Part shown: one piece after another, positions 43,026 to 55,182 of the stretch
Numbering within the stretch: the first letter of the stretch is position 1
How the letters are laid out: every line of letters begins with the position of its first letter
The notes under the pieces: generated by a model
Databases searched by the model: none
Told to the model about the DNA's origin: nothing
What the model saw: only the letters and a program-made list of their open reading frames with translations
NCBI RefSeq assembly: GCF_023856365.1
Contig: NC_064548.1
Coordinates: 8,295,642 to 8,359,641, forward strand
DNA from: Brienomyrus brachyistius
Lineage: Eukaryota; Chordata; Actinopteri; Osteoglossiformes; Mormyridae
DNA length: 64,000 bases
Reading direction: 5' to 3'
Translations under genes and position numbers: made by a program

Positions 43026-43622
43026 CTAATATGCTGAAGAGACAGAAATATCTTTGTCAGGATCTAGAACCTCAGCAGAGGAAGACCTACTCCCTCAAGA
43101 ATTACAGAGAGTGTAAAAGTTTGGGTTAGGTAGATCATAGCTGGTGAAGGGCGTTATCCATTTAAAACTTCTTTTGTGGATGGTATTCTTTTAGGTATTT
43201 TTAGGTTTGTCTTAAAGAAAGTACATGTACAACTAAAAACTCTACAGTTGAAAATGAATTTCTGCCTAATAGTAAAAAAAAGAATTGACCGGGTTATGTA
43301 AGTTTCCAGAGAAACTGGCATTGGACGTGTATAAAAACTGGTAAGCAGGGGGCAAATTATTGCATAGGCTGTTCTTGCTCATAGCCTAAGGTCCAAAGAT
43401 AAGTTAGTCTGCTCCTGCTGCTGACAGTAAATTCTAATTTCTATCCAGGGATAACTGAAAAACCATCTCCTCTCTCAACTAGACAGTTAAAACTGTAGCA
43501 ATGAAAAGGTTGATGCAGGCAGACATAGCCAGTCAGGGTCAGAATTAGGACTGTGTTACATATTATTTATTAAGCAGTTTTTGGCCCATATTACAAACTG
43601 AATTTCGCATTAATTCAATGTC

Positions 43623-44633
43623 TTAATACCAGGAATCCATGATGCGCCTCATGGACATGAACCTCATGCCACCGAAGTTCCTGTACTCCCCAGGCCAGAA
43701 GTACCTCATCCTGCCCCTGTAGTGGGGCTGCTCATACATGAGCCAGTGGCCGTCCATCACGTGGCAGGACATGCAGTTGGACCAGCGGTAACGATCCATG
43801 AAGGAGTCACAGTCATCCATCATCTCCATCATCTGACCGCCAAAGTTCTCCCTGTCATAGATCCTCATCCTGTACGATCCTCTGTACTGTTTGAAGAACA
43901 TAGAAACAGAATTCAGTTCACTGCAATTTGCAGAAAGTGATTCATTATCAATCTGTTATGCACAGGATAATATGTAACAGTAACTGTGTTAAATACTTTA
44001 CCCTGGGGATCATGCGGCAGGATCTGAACCAGTCACTCATGCCCATGCTCATGTAGTCGGGGTACTCGCCCCTCTTCACAAAGTACTGGTTCCCCATATA
44101 GTTAGAACGGTCATAGAGCATGAAGCAGCCGCTATGCACTCTGCAGGAGTAACAGTGGCTCAAGTAGGAACTGAGGTCACCGCAATCGCTGCTGCACTCA
44201 TAGGAGCGACCCCCAAAGTTCCTGTCCTCGTAGAAAGTGATCTGGAAGGAATTCAACAAATCAAACAAAACCTAAGTCAAAAAATCTAAATCTTCAAAGG
44301 CATTCTTGTTTAAAAGAAAATTATTAAAATAGTTACTACATGATTTTTACACCTGCGTAGCAAATTCAAATGCACAAGAATGTCCCCCTGGGATCAATAA
44401 ATGTTCTATTATCTTCAAAAAGTCAAGGCTAAAGTTTATCTTTGACATGTTGTTTGCAGGATATCACCCTTTGTTATAATCGATAAACAAAACCAAAACA
44501 CATATTCTGTTGCAAATTAAAACATCTAAATATGTTGTGTTCTCAAAAAAACAAAAAAACAAAAAAGAACAAGAAATTTTGTAAAAATCCACTGAACAGC
44601 TTTTATATATAAAACATTCCTTACCCTGCTCAT
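43623..44633 (-). CDS. crygm: Gamma-M crystallin, gene 2 of 8
   Basis: Exons on the minus strand are 44625-44633, 44002-44241 and 43623-43886; introns are 383 and 115 bp with GT-AG ends. The 170-residue product has all four Greek-key signatures. Changes from consensus: Tyr66 (shared only with gene 3) and Arg83 in place of Met at the last residue of exon 2, in the inter-domain linker. The codon change AGG also alters the exon side of the donor (AGG|GTAAAG). Intron 1 is unusually long because it contains a 150-bp block that elsewhere lies 3' of the crystallin genes. Polyadenylation signal on the minus strand at 43566-43571. Head-to-head partner is gene 3. Confidence 0.93.
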
Positions 44634-45089
44634 GGTGATAGCTAAACTCACGTTGCTCTCCTCATACTTCAGCTTCTGCCACTTTTATACCTGTCCTCAT
44701 CCAAAGCCTGTAACCTCATAATGGAAAGTCCTGACCCACCACAATGAAACCAAAGCCCATTTTGCACCAGTGAATAGCAAAGGTTACCATGTGACAATGT
44801 GTGTAGCTGTCGAGCTGATGCCTAGACTGTCTGCTTTACATACATGGCAGAAACACATGAGCTGTAGTGTGTGAGTACAATGATAATGTAAAAAGACAAA
44901 ATGCTCATTGAATTCACCAGAGAGAAATGCATGTGTTTCAGCTAAAGAAAACAATCAAACCCAAAACTGCACAGAACTGCTGCCACGGCAGCAGTTTTCA
45001 CACTGGAGTGAGTGATTCTTGGAGTCGGACAGGTATAAATCTCAGGAGGTGGCGAGTGGCAGCAGGAGACTGAGAGACACCGATCAACA
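44634..45089. promoter_or_regulatory. Bidirectional promoter of genes 2 and 3 (456 bp)
   Basis: TATA boxes face outwards: GTATAAAAG for gene 2 (TTTTATA on +, 44683-44689) and TATAAAT for gene 3 (45034-45040), each preceded by GGACAG. The hyphenated palindrome AACTGCTGCC-AC-GGCAGCAGTT is at 44975-44996, 37 bp upstream of the gene 3 TATA. Its TGCTG/CAGCA arms recall Maf sites, though the spacing is wider than in a classic site. Confidence 0.8.
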
Positions 45090-46028
45090 ATGAGCAGGGT
45101 AAGTGTGTCATCAGATACGAAACCCCTGTTTCAGTGCCTGATTTTGATATGCATGTTCTCATATTCATGCTATACTATTTAAAAATGCTGTTCATAATAA
45201 TAATGAATGTATTTTGCAGTTTATACTTTACTGTACTAATTTTAAATTAATTTGGAAAGTGCACTATGAACATCTCTAAAAGTTATTTTAAATGGATGGA
45301 TTTCAAGCTTCATTTTTATTTTATTGAATTTTGGATGTTAAAAGAATTCATGAATTCCTTCCAGATCACCTTCTACGAGGACAGGAACTTTGGGGGTCGC
45401 TCCTATGAGTGCAGCAGCGACTGCGGTGACCTCAGTTCCTACTTGAGCCACTGTTACTCCTGCAGAGTGCATAGCGGCTGCTTCATGCTCTATGACCGTT
45501 CTAACTACATGGGGAACCAGTACTTTGTGAAGAGGGGCGAGTACCCCGACTACATGAGCATGGGCATGAGTGACTGGTTCAGATCCTGCCGCATGATCCC
45601 CATGGTAAAGTATTTAACACTGTTATTGTTAAAGTTTTACCTGTAGAAAGCGTATAGATACTGTATATCTTTCTATAAATGAATTCATATTCTGAATATA
45701 TTTATGATGATATTGCTCTCAGATATACAGTGAACTGAATTCTGTTTCTATGTTCTTAAAACAGTACAGAGGATCGTACAGGATGAGGATCTATGACAGG
45801 GAGAACTTTGGTGGTCAGATGATGGAGATGATGGATGACTGTGACTCCTTCATGGATCGTTACCGCTGGTCCAACTGCATGTCCTGCCATGTGATGGACG
45901 GCCACTGGCTCATGTATGAGCAGCCCCATTACAGGGGTAGGATGAGGTACTTCTGGCCTGGGGAGTACAGGAACTTCGGTGGCATGAGGTTCATGTCCAT
46001 GAGGCGCATCATGGATTCCTGGTATTAA
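45090..46028 (+). CDS. crygm: Gamma-M crystallin, gene 3 of 8
   Basis: Exons are 45090-45098, 45365-45604 and 45765-46028; introns are 266 and 160 bp. The 170-residue product equals the consensus except Tyr66, shared with its divergent neighbour gene 2. Intron 2 is of the long type also seen in gene 1, whereas the other six genes have the 115-bp type. AATAAA at 46080-46085. Its 3' flank is homologous to those of genes 2 and 6. Confidence 0.94.
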
Positions 46029-46099
46029 GACATTGAATCAATCTGTATTTTAATTTGTAATATGATTTGAGAACTACTTAATAAATAATATATATATGA

Positions 46100-49000
46100 C
46101 ACAGTTCTAATTCTGAGCCTGACTGACCAAGTCTGCTTTTTATTGCCACCCGAGTGATGAAGTTTTAGCTGCCTAAGACAGCTGAGACAGGAAATCCTTC
46201 TTCATTGATCCCCAGATGGAAATTAGAATTTTCTGTCACCAGCAGGGGCAGATTAACTTATCTGTGGTCCTTGGCTGACACCAGCATGGACACTCAGGTA
46301 TCGCCAATAATTAAGTAACAGTTCCATTTTTATAACCTAGGACAGCTTATGTATTTATCCACCCCTGGTTACCAGTGTTCATACCAGCATGTTTTAGTTT
46401 GTTTTATAGCAGTGCCTCACAAAAAAAAAGAAATAAAAAAAGTAATGTTCATATCATAGCTTTTTCATGTTAATGTATCATCACAATGACTATTTCCATG
46501 TTAAATAAACTAAATGCGTCAGTTCAAAAAATATCTGAGAAAGTATTGTGCAAAACAGCACCGCCCTTAGGTTGATAACACAAACTCCAGTGAAGCAAAA
46601 CATTTTTGGTCTCACCAATGCAATAGACTTTAATGTATTTCTCATCATCTTCTATTTAGTAGTTGACAGAATAGTTTTTAAACCCAGCCAGTGAAGTAAT
46701 GCCTCTCCCAGTCTTTCCAGTTTCACATACTCTTGCATATTCTCGACGCAAAGATGACTGAAAAACGCTTAACCATTCAGAATGCAGATTTAGCCATCAC
46801 TCAAGATAAACTGACTTATTTGCTACTATTCCATTTCGGTTTGTGAACAAGGCATTGCTCTCCTGTAAGTTAAGGAGCCAAGAGATTTATTTAAAAGTTG
46901 TTTGATTTGTTAATGATCTCCTTGTTGGGTGTAGCTAATTGCATACATATACCGTAAATAAGAACATCAAGTATTTGTTTCAATTTTATTATTGCACAAA
47001 AAGCACCTGTTATTGCATTTATACAGTCAAGATTTTTGGGGAATGTGAGACTCAGAGTTGTCACCCATCTCGTCTAAAATTCTGTGTCCCATTTTGAACC
47101 AATAAGGGACACAATTTCCCCCATATTTTTCAACCATGTGATTCATCTCCCGCCCCCAACACACACACACGCAAATTTTATCATCGCGGCCTTCCTAATT
47201 TCTAAACATTAAAAGTGGCCTAGTGACAATTGGTTGATTGAGGCAGGTATGTGTCTCCATTTAGCCAAACATAACCACAAAGTGAAGATGCTGAAAAGGC
47301 TGATCTATGCAATTTAATTCTTGGGTCGACAAGAGCTGGCATTCAGGGATCACAATGAGAGTGAAAACTGACGACAGAAAACATGGATGTTCCCATTATG
47401 ATGATGTTCTGGCTTTTTATTAGTGGTCACGCAAATCTGTGCACTTCCTGTAAATGAGAAAACAATCAAATGTGATAGTTTTGACAGTGTTGGGGGAGTA
47501 GATCTTCCTCTGCTGTGGTTCTACACCAAGGCTCTCCAGTTTCGGTCCTGGGGGACCAGAAGCCAACACAGTTTGTAGGTTTCCCTGCTGAAACACATCG
47601 TAATCAGCTAATTATAAAATTCAGTAGGCGTATCTGAACAGGGATATCTGCAAAGTGTTTTGGGTTTTGGCCCTCCAGGTACGAAATTGGAGCCCCTTTC
47701 TAGATCCTGCAAAAGACACTTATCTCTCTTATTTTGGGCATAATAGTGAAAAATAATAGTAATAGTAATACAGTACTAATGCTAACATGAACAGTAATAT
47801 TCTTCTAATTATTATCATTAATAATAATAATTATTTGATTCAAAATGCGGCATTCAATCAGCCTAAATGCTCTCATGTTACACCCCTCCTTGTCTCTCTC
47901 CAATGTCCCCCTTTAGGCACTCGCTTCAAGTTTAGCTCCTTGGTGCTGGCTTATTGGACCATCAATGGATAGGCAACCATCTTCACGAGGCTCCTTAACA
48001 CTTACATCCCATCTCAGCCTTCACGTCAACAAGCCACCACTGCTTGGAGATTCCTCTGCCATGTGAGAACTCCAGATGTGTCACTCCAGATGTTTCTCAT
48101 ATGTGGACCAAATCCGGTCATCAAATTCCTTCTCCACCTGAAGCTCCGTATTTTCAGAGAATTCCTCTACTAGTCTGATGTTTCTCAGTGTTCTTTGAAT
48201 GTTTTTATTGTTGCACTTCTCATCACTGAATTATTTCATTAGATTCTTGCTGTTGCTCCTATACTACTTACACTTGTAACTGGGCATTAACTGGAAGGTC
48301 ATCATAGCTGCACTTACGTCTAGTTAACTGCTCAACAACCATATGTTTGTGATATACTACTTAATGTGCGAAGTACCATACCATACTAAATAAAATAAAT
48401 ATAAATGCATTGTAAAACAATCATAAAGAATTTCCCCCAGGTGCCCATAACATTTATCTTATCTTGTATCACAGACCACAAATTCCTAATGCATTTAAGG
48501 TCAGATGTAAACCTTGGCTTGTCTTACAAAGAGATTGAGGAGACCTTGCCTGTCTGGGTTACTCTGGAGGAAGCAGATGTCATTAAGCTTTCTAGAACTA
48601 ATCTGAGGTAGTTGATGAGGATTTCACCTACATGTGCTACTATGTTTCCAAGCATTTAGCTGCCATGATTACTGCCTTTCCTCAGGCAAGTCAAAAGACA
48701 CAATGGTTTGGTTTGTAAAACCTGCAGTATTTGCTTTTGACAGTCAACTGAGTGAAGAATCTAAGTTTTTGCCTTGATTTGACATAAGTAGTCTGTAAGT
48801 ACAGCAAATGCATGGGGTTTCATTCCGAATTTAATTTGCACATTATTTTGTAAGATTTTTTTTTCTTCATCGAAGATCTTGCGCATGATTTTGATGCACT
48901 TAAATTTGTCTATTATCAAAAGTTTAACTGAATTGGTTCTCTCTTATCTGTATTTGCATTACCTGACAGCAACGGAGTACTGCACTGCATTCATCAAAAT

Positions 49001-49890
49001 GATTTAATTGATTTAAATGATTTAATTTATGAGGGTTTCAAGGTGATTCTGTGGTTAACTCTGTCACCTCACACCTCTGGGACCCGGGTTCGAGTCTCCG
49101 CCTGGGTCACATGTGTGTGGAGTTTGCATGTTCTCCCCATGTCGTCGTAGGGTTTCCTCCGGGTACTCCGGTTTCCCCCCACAGTCCAAAAACATGCTGA
49201 GGCTGACTGCAGTTATGAGATTGCCCATGGGTGTGCTGGTGTGAGTGAATGCTGTGTGAATCTGCTCTGTGATGGACTGGCACAGCATCTTGGCTTGTTA
49301 CCTGCCTTGAGGCCATAGGCTCTACATCACGCATGACAATAAAAGTACCACAAGCAGTTTCAGAAAATGGATGGATTTAATTTATTATTCTTTTTATTTA
49401 AGATTTGCAAATGTGTATGGGAAACTAATGTGAATGCAGCTAAAGACAATCCAATCAATCTATTTGTTAGTTTAGCAAACTCATAAAATACAATTGGAAT
49501 GCAATTGTATGCATTTTATAAAATGAAACACCAAAATGTTCCTGTCAGAATCTTCTGCTTGTGTACTGTGTATATTTCTGAATTTGTCTGCATTATGTTA
49601 ACTTATTTTCACTCTTTGTCCTACGCTGCACTCTATGTTTTTTTGTCTGCATTTTACAGACATTGCTGCTGTATGCACAAGAATTTCCAGTTGGGATCAA
49701 TAAAGTATATCTTGTCTTAAAAAAGGTCAAGGGTCATCTTCGGTATGTTCTTTGCAGAAAATCACGCCATGTCATAATCAATAAACAAAACCAAAACACA
49801 TATTCTCTTGCAAATTAAAATATTTAATTTATTCAATTTTGTGCAGTACTAGGGTAACGATAGGTTAATTAATGTCATATCTACATATAT
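46100..49890. repeat. Gene 3-4 tail-to-tail interval, inverted copy of 52090-55770
   Basis: Matches the gene 5-6 interval in inverted order. 46620-46720 pairs with 55075-55135; 46855-46980 with 54830-54920; 47040-47060 with 54716-54750; 47330-47540 with 53990-54190; 47527-47690 (a MITE-like element) with 53866-53990; 48000-48060 (one 59-bp minisatellite unit) with 53529-53769; 48575-48740 with 52795-52960; 49400-49890 with 52090-52600. Insertions private to this copy include the V-SINE at 49034. No gene inside. Confidence 0.85.
49034..49376 (+). mobile_element. V-SINE, absent from the mirror copy
   Basis: Head CAAGGTGATTCTGTGGTTAA, core GTGTGGAGTTTGCATGTTCT, divergent 3' half, tail AAAATGGATGGATT. 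The matching place in the gene 5-6 interval lacks it, so it inserted after the duplication. Confidence 0.83.
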
Positions 49891-49893
49891 TTC

Positions 49894-50739
49894 TTAATAC
49901 CAGGAATCCATGATGCGTCTCATGGACATGAACCTCATGCCATCGAAGTTCCTGTACTCCCCAGGCCAGAAGTACCTCATCCTACCCCTGTAATGGGGCT
50001 GCTCATACATGAGCCAGTGGCCGTCCATCACGTGGCAGGACATGCAGTTGGACCAGCGGTAATGAGCCATGAAGGAGTCACAGTCATCCATCATCTCCAT
50101 CATCTGACCGCCAAAGTTCTCCCTGTCATAGATCCTCATCCTGTACGATCCTCTGTACTGTTTGAAGAACATAGAAACAGAATTCAGTTCACTGCCATTT
50201 GCAGAAAGTGATTCATTCTCAATCTGTTATGCACAGGATAATATGTAACAGTAACAGTGTTAAATACTTTACCATGGGGATCATGCGGCAGGATCTGAAC
50301 CAGTCACTCATGCCCATGCTCATGCAGTCGGGGTACTCGCCCCTCTTCACAAAGTACTGGTTCCCCATGTAGTTAGAACGGTCATAGAGCATGAAGCAGC
50401 CGCTATGCACTCTGCAGGAGTAACAGTGGCTCAAGTAGGAACTGAGGTCACCGCAGTCGCTGCTGCACTCATAGGAGCGACCCCCAAAGTTCCTGTCCTC
50501 GTAGAAGGTGATCTGAAAGGAATTCATAAATATCAGCACCTTATTTAAAAAATCTAAATTTTCAAATACCGTCTTGTTTAAAGATATTTCTGGCCATAAA
50601 GTAACTACTGCATGATTTGTAAATCTGCTTAGCAAAATGCAAGCTCCAAAAATACGTTGTGGTTTCAAAACAGATAATTTAGCTTAATTGTGTTGAACAT
50701 TGTTCATATACTGTATAAAACATTCCTTACCCTGCTCAT
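49894..50739 (-). CDS. crygm: Gamma-M crystallin, gene 4 of 8
   Basis: Exons are 50731-50739, 50273-50512 and 49894-50157 (minus); introns are 218 and 115 bp. The 170-residue product has Ala114, His115 and Asp155 relative to consensus. His115 is shared with gene 7 (its tandem-duplicate counterpart) and Asp155 only with gene 5 (its divergent partner). All splice sites and Greek-key signatures are intact. Polyadenylation signal on the minus strand at 49828-49833. Confidence 0.94.
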
Positions 50740-51195
50740 GGTGATAGCTAAACTCACGCTGTTCTCCTCATACTTCAGCTTCTGCCACTTTTATACCTGT
50801 CCTCATCCAAAGCCTGTAACCTCATAATGGGAAGTCCTGACCCAGCACAATGAAACCAAAGCCCATTTTGCACCAGTGAATAGCAAAGGTTACCATGTGA
50901 CAATGTGTGTAGCTGTCGAGCTGACGCCTACACTGTCGGCTTTACATACATGGCAGAAACACATGAGCTGTAGTGTGTGAGTACAATGATAATGTAAAAA
51001 GAGAAAATGCTCATTGAATTCACCAGAGAGAAATGCATGTGTTTCAGTTAAAGAAAACAATCAAATCCAAAACTGCACAGAACTGCTGCCACGGCAGCAG
51101 TTTTCACACTGGAGTGAGTGATTCTTGGAGTCGGACAGGTATAAATCTCAGGAGGTGGCGAGTGGCAGCAGGAGACTGAGAGACACCGATCAACA
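50740..51195. promoter_or_regulatory. Bidirectional promoter of genes 4 and 5 (456 bp)
   Basis: Same length and layout as 44634-45089, with few substitutions. Gene 4 TATA (TTTTATA on +) at 50789-50795; gene 5 TATAAAT at 51140-51146; perfect 10-bp-arm palindrome at 51081-51102. Confidence 0.8.
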
Positions 51196-52089
51196 ATGAG
51201 CAGGGTAAGTGTGTCATCAGATACGAAACCCCTGTTTCAGTGCCTGATTTTGATATGCACGTTCTCATATTCATGCTATACTATTTAAAAATGCTGTTCA
51301 TAATAATAATGAATGTATTTTGCAGTTTATACTTTACTGTACTAATTTAAAATTAATTTGGAAAGTGCACTATGAACATCTCTAAAAGTTATTTTAAATG
51401 GATGGATTTCAAGCTTCATTTTTATTTTATTGAATTTTGGATGTTAAAAGAATTCATGAATTCCTTCCAGATCACCTTCTACGAGGACAGGAACTTTGGC
51501 GGTCGCTCCTATGAGTGCAGCAGCGACTGCGGTGACCTCAGTTCCTACTTGAGCCACTGTTACTCCTGCAGAGTGCATAGCGGCTGCTTCATGCTCTATG
51601 ACCGTTGTAACTACATGGGGAACCAGTACTTTGTGAAGAGGGGCGAGTACCCCGACTGCAGGAGCATGGGCATGAGTGACTGGTTCAGATCCTGCCGCAT
51701 GATCCCCATGGTAAAGTATTTAACACTGTTACTGTTACATATTATCCTGTGCATAACAGATTGATAATGAATCACTTTCTGCAAATTGCAGTGAACTGAA
51801 TTCTGTTTCTATGTTCTTCAAACAGTACAGAGGATCGTACAGGATGAGGATCTATGACAGGGAGAACTTTGGCGGTCAGATGATGGAGATGATGGATGAC
51901 TGTGACTCCTTTATGGATCGTTACCGCTGGTCCAACTGCATGTCCTGCCACGTGATGGACGGCCACTGGCTCATGTATGAGCAGCCCCACTACAGGGGCA
52001 GGATGAGGTACTTCTGGCCTGGGGAGTACAGGAACTTCGATGGCATGAGGTTCATGTCCATGAGGCGCATCATGGATTCCTGGTATTAA
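51196..52089 (+). CDS. crygm: Gamma-M crystallin, gene 5 of 8
   Basis: Exons are 51196-51204, 51471-51710 and 51826-52089; introns are 266 and 115 bp. The 170-residue product differs from consensus at Cys49 (for Ser), Arg67 (for Met) and Asp155. Cys49 adds an eleventh cysteine to the usual ten, in the second Greek key. AATAAA at 52150-52155. Its 3' flank matches those of genes 1 and 8. Confidence 0.94.
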
Positions 52090-53528
52090 GAAATATATGT
52101 AGATATGACATTAATTAACCTGTCATTAACCTACTAATGCACAAAATTGAATAAATGATGTTTTAATTTGCAACAGAATATGTATTTTGGTTTTGTTTAT
52201 TGATTATAACAAAGGGTCATATACTGCAAACAACTTGTCAAACATGACCCTTGACCTTTATAAGATACATTTTATTGATCCCACGTGGCATTTCTTGTAC
52301 ATACAGCAGCAATGTTTGTAAAGTGCAGACATTGAACAACATAGCATGATGTAAGACACACAGTGAAAATAAGTAAACATGGTCTACACAAATTTAAAAA
52401 TGTACAGTGAACACAAACAAGATTCTGAAAGTAGTATTTTGGCATTCTATTTTATAAAATGCAAACATGCTAACTGCAGTCCAATTGTGTTTCATCAGTT
52501 TGTGAAACTAACAAATATGATTGACTGTTTTGTTTGTAGTGTCATTCATAGTAATTTCCCACGCACATTTGTAAATCATAACGAAACCAATAAAAATAGT
52601 TTGAAGAACACAGTACAATACTCTTTTGCCTGTAGGTAAAGGAAATACGGATTTAGAAAAAACCAGTTCTGTTAAGGTTTTAATAATACTGTAGACACAT
52701 TTAAAAAAATGAAGTGTACAAATGAGATGAAAACCTCTTTCATTTGCTGTACTTCTAGGCTGCTTTTGCCAAATCAAGACTAAGACTGCAAATACTACAG
52801 GTTTTACAAACCAAACCATTGTGTCTTTTGACTTGGCAGAGGAAAGGCAGTAATCATTGCAGTTAAATGCTTGGAATCATAGTAGCACATGTAGGTGAAA
52901 ACCTCATTAACTACCTCAGATTAGTGCTAGAAAGGTTAATGACATCTGCTTCCTCCAGAGTAACCCAGACAGGCAAGGTCTCCATAGGCTCTTGGTAAGA
53001 TTAGCTAAGGTATACCGCTGACCTTAAATGCTTTAGGAATTTGTGGTCTGGGATACAAGATAAGGTTAATGTTACTGGTACCTGGGGGAAATGTTTGCAG
53101 GGCTAATTGTCTTTTATATTTGTATAATTGTTGGCTGTATTTAGACCACCATATTGTGTTAATAAATTGTATTTTGGTACTTGGAGACACAAGTCTGCCT
53201 TTCTCTTGGTAACTGAACTGATGCCCTGGCAGGTTAAGCTAATGGTGGGTAGGTCCTCGGGTGGGAGTTCCCAGGGTGCCATAGTTAAATGGGGTCATCT
53301 ATTCTTCTGACCCCGCCTCCTCCACTTGTCGCAAAAGCAAGAATCTAAAAAGACAATTCAATGGCTAGAAGTGCCACATTAATAACAATCAGAGAACACA
53401 GAGAAACATCAGATTGGTAGTGGAATTCTAGGAAAATATAGGTCTTGCGGTGGACAAGGAATTCGATGACTGGATGTGGTCCACACGTGAGAATCATCTG
53501 GAGAGACACTTCTCACAAGGCAGAAGAA

Positions 53529-53769
53529 TCTCCAAGAGGTGGTGGCTTGTTGACGTGGAGGCTGAGATGGAATGTAGGTCTTAAGAAGCTCCAAGCAGTG
53601 GTGGCTTGTTGAGGTGGAGGCTGAGATGGGATGTAGGTCTTAAGAAGCTCCAAGTGGTGGTGGCTTGTTCACGTGGAGGCTGAGATGGGATGTAGGTCTT
53701 AAGAAGCTCCAAGCGGTGGTGGCTTGTTGACATGGAGGCTGAGATGGGATGTAGGTCTTAAGAATCTCC
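53529..53769. repeat. 59-bp minisatellite, 4 units
   Basis: Units of CTCCAAGCGGTGGTGGCTTG + TTGACGTGGAGGCTGAGATG + GGATGTAGGTCTTAAGAAG. The matching array after gene 8 has 15 units. Confidence 0.92.
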
Positions 53770-53865
53770 AAGAACTTGTATGCATAATAAGAACATTACT
53801 ATCATTACTATTATTTTCATGATCATGCTCAAGATACCTGTAAGAGACAAGATTTTTTTGTAGGT

Positions 53866-53990
53866 TCTACACCAGGGTTCCACAATCCTGCTACATTTGC
53901 TATTTAGCTGATTAAGATGTGTTTCAGCTGGGAAACCTATAAACTGTGTTGGATTCTGGTCCCCCAGAACCATATTTGGAGAGCCCTGAT
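53866..53990. mobile_element. MITE-like element shared with 47527-47690
   Basis: Ends CAGGGTTCCACAATCC and GGAGAGCCCTG are weakly inverted. The interior (AAACCTATAAACTGTGTTGG) recurs inverted at 47527-47690. It was present before the intervals were duplicated. Superfamily uncertain, possibly hAT. Confidence 0.5.
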
Positions 53991-54254
53991 CTAGAACCAC
54001 AGCAGAGGAAGATTTATTCCCCCAACACTGTCAACACTATGACATTTGAATGGGGAGTGCATAAGTTTGAGTTACAACCAACAAAAAGCTGAAACATCCT
54101 CATAATGGTAAAGCAAATCTATCTTTTGTCATCAGTTTTCACTCTCATTGAGGCCCATAAATGCCAGGTCTTGTCAACCCAAGAATTAAATTGCATTAAA
54201 TAAACCTTTTGAAAACCCTTCATGTTATTACATAATGCATTGTTACACGGTGAC

Positions 54255-54715
54255 TGTCACACCTACAAGCAGAGCATCAATCAACACAGCTCTGGACAAC
54301 CAACTGAATGCCCACTCCGCTACTTAAACCTCAGGCTGAAATCACTCAGTGCGAGGTATTTGTGATTATGTAATTGCTGAGCGTTCCATCCCTTTGTCTT
54401 TGTTTCAGCTCCGTACCACCTGACATTCCCTGCCTCCACTTCCCGAGCGTTCCCAGTTCTGTCTGACCTAACCTTGTTCCTCCCTCGTGGATCTTCCCCA
54501 TGTCTCCCATCCGTGTGTCTGGATTGATCTTCTGGCTTCCTAAGCTTCCTGCTCCCAACTCATCAATGACTCTTCTGGGTCACGATCTTTGTTTTGCTGC
54601 TTGGCACAGACTGATCTCTGGTTTTGACCTTGCCTACCCCTTGGACCACAACTTGACTTCTACTAATAAACAGATCTTGGTGAATTGCCCCGAGTGTTTA
54701 AGTGTGAGTGTTACA
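54255..54715 (+). mobile_element. Solo LTR, Ty3/gypsy type, with 5-bp target duplication
   Basis: A 461-bp sequence beginning TGTCACACC and ending GTTACA, flanked by the identical 5-mer GTGAC (54250-54254 and 54716-54720). Contains CGCTACTTAAACCTC (TATA-like) and CTAATAAACAG (AATAAA at 54665-54670) near the 3' end. The mirror location (about 47070) has GTTGTCACCC without the insertion. Confidence 0.85.
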
Positions 54716-55182
54716 GTGACAACTCTAATTCTCACAAACTCCAAAAGACTTAATTGCATGATGGCACTGACAGGTTCTTTTTGTACAATAATAAAATTGG
54801 AACAAAAAAAAAAATTCGTATTTACAGTATATACAGGCGATTAGCTACACTCAACAAGAAATTATATTTTTTAAGTAGATGTCTTGGCTCCTTGACTTAC
54901 AGGAGAGCAATGCCTTGTCCACAAACCATCAAGGAATACTAGCAAACAAGTGAGTTTATTTTGAAGGATGGCTAAATTCATGATTGTAGATAGTTAAATG
55001 TTTGTCTATCATCTTTGTGCTGAGAACACGCAAGAATGTGCATAACTGAACAGACTTGGAGAGGCATTGCTTCACTGGCTGGGTTTAAAAACTATCCTGT
55101 CAACTACTAAATAGAAGATGATGAGATATGTATTAAAGTTTATTACTTGAGTGAGTCAAAAAATGTTTTGTTGCAAATGTTG

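Noticed and set aside
45266..45646. Longer crystallin ORF starting MNISKSYF (also at 51372 and minus-strand versions at 50668 and 60197)
   Set aside because: The extra N-terminus is intron 1 read-through. The Met-Ser-Arg exon with a perfect donor lies upstream, and the exon 2 acceptor precedes the ITFYED codons.
49993..50211. Antisense [22 protein letters not shown], repeated in every crystallin exon 3
   Set aside because: Shadow frame of a conserved, methionine-rich exon; no independent signal.
53005..53310. Recurrent 60-61 residue ORFs at 53 kb and 62.6 kb
   Set aside because: Conserved between blocks only because the DNA is duplicated; substitutions do not respect codons and no family is recognised.
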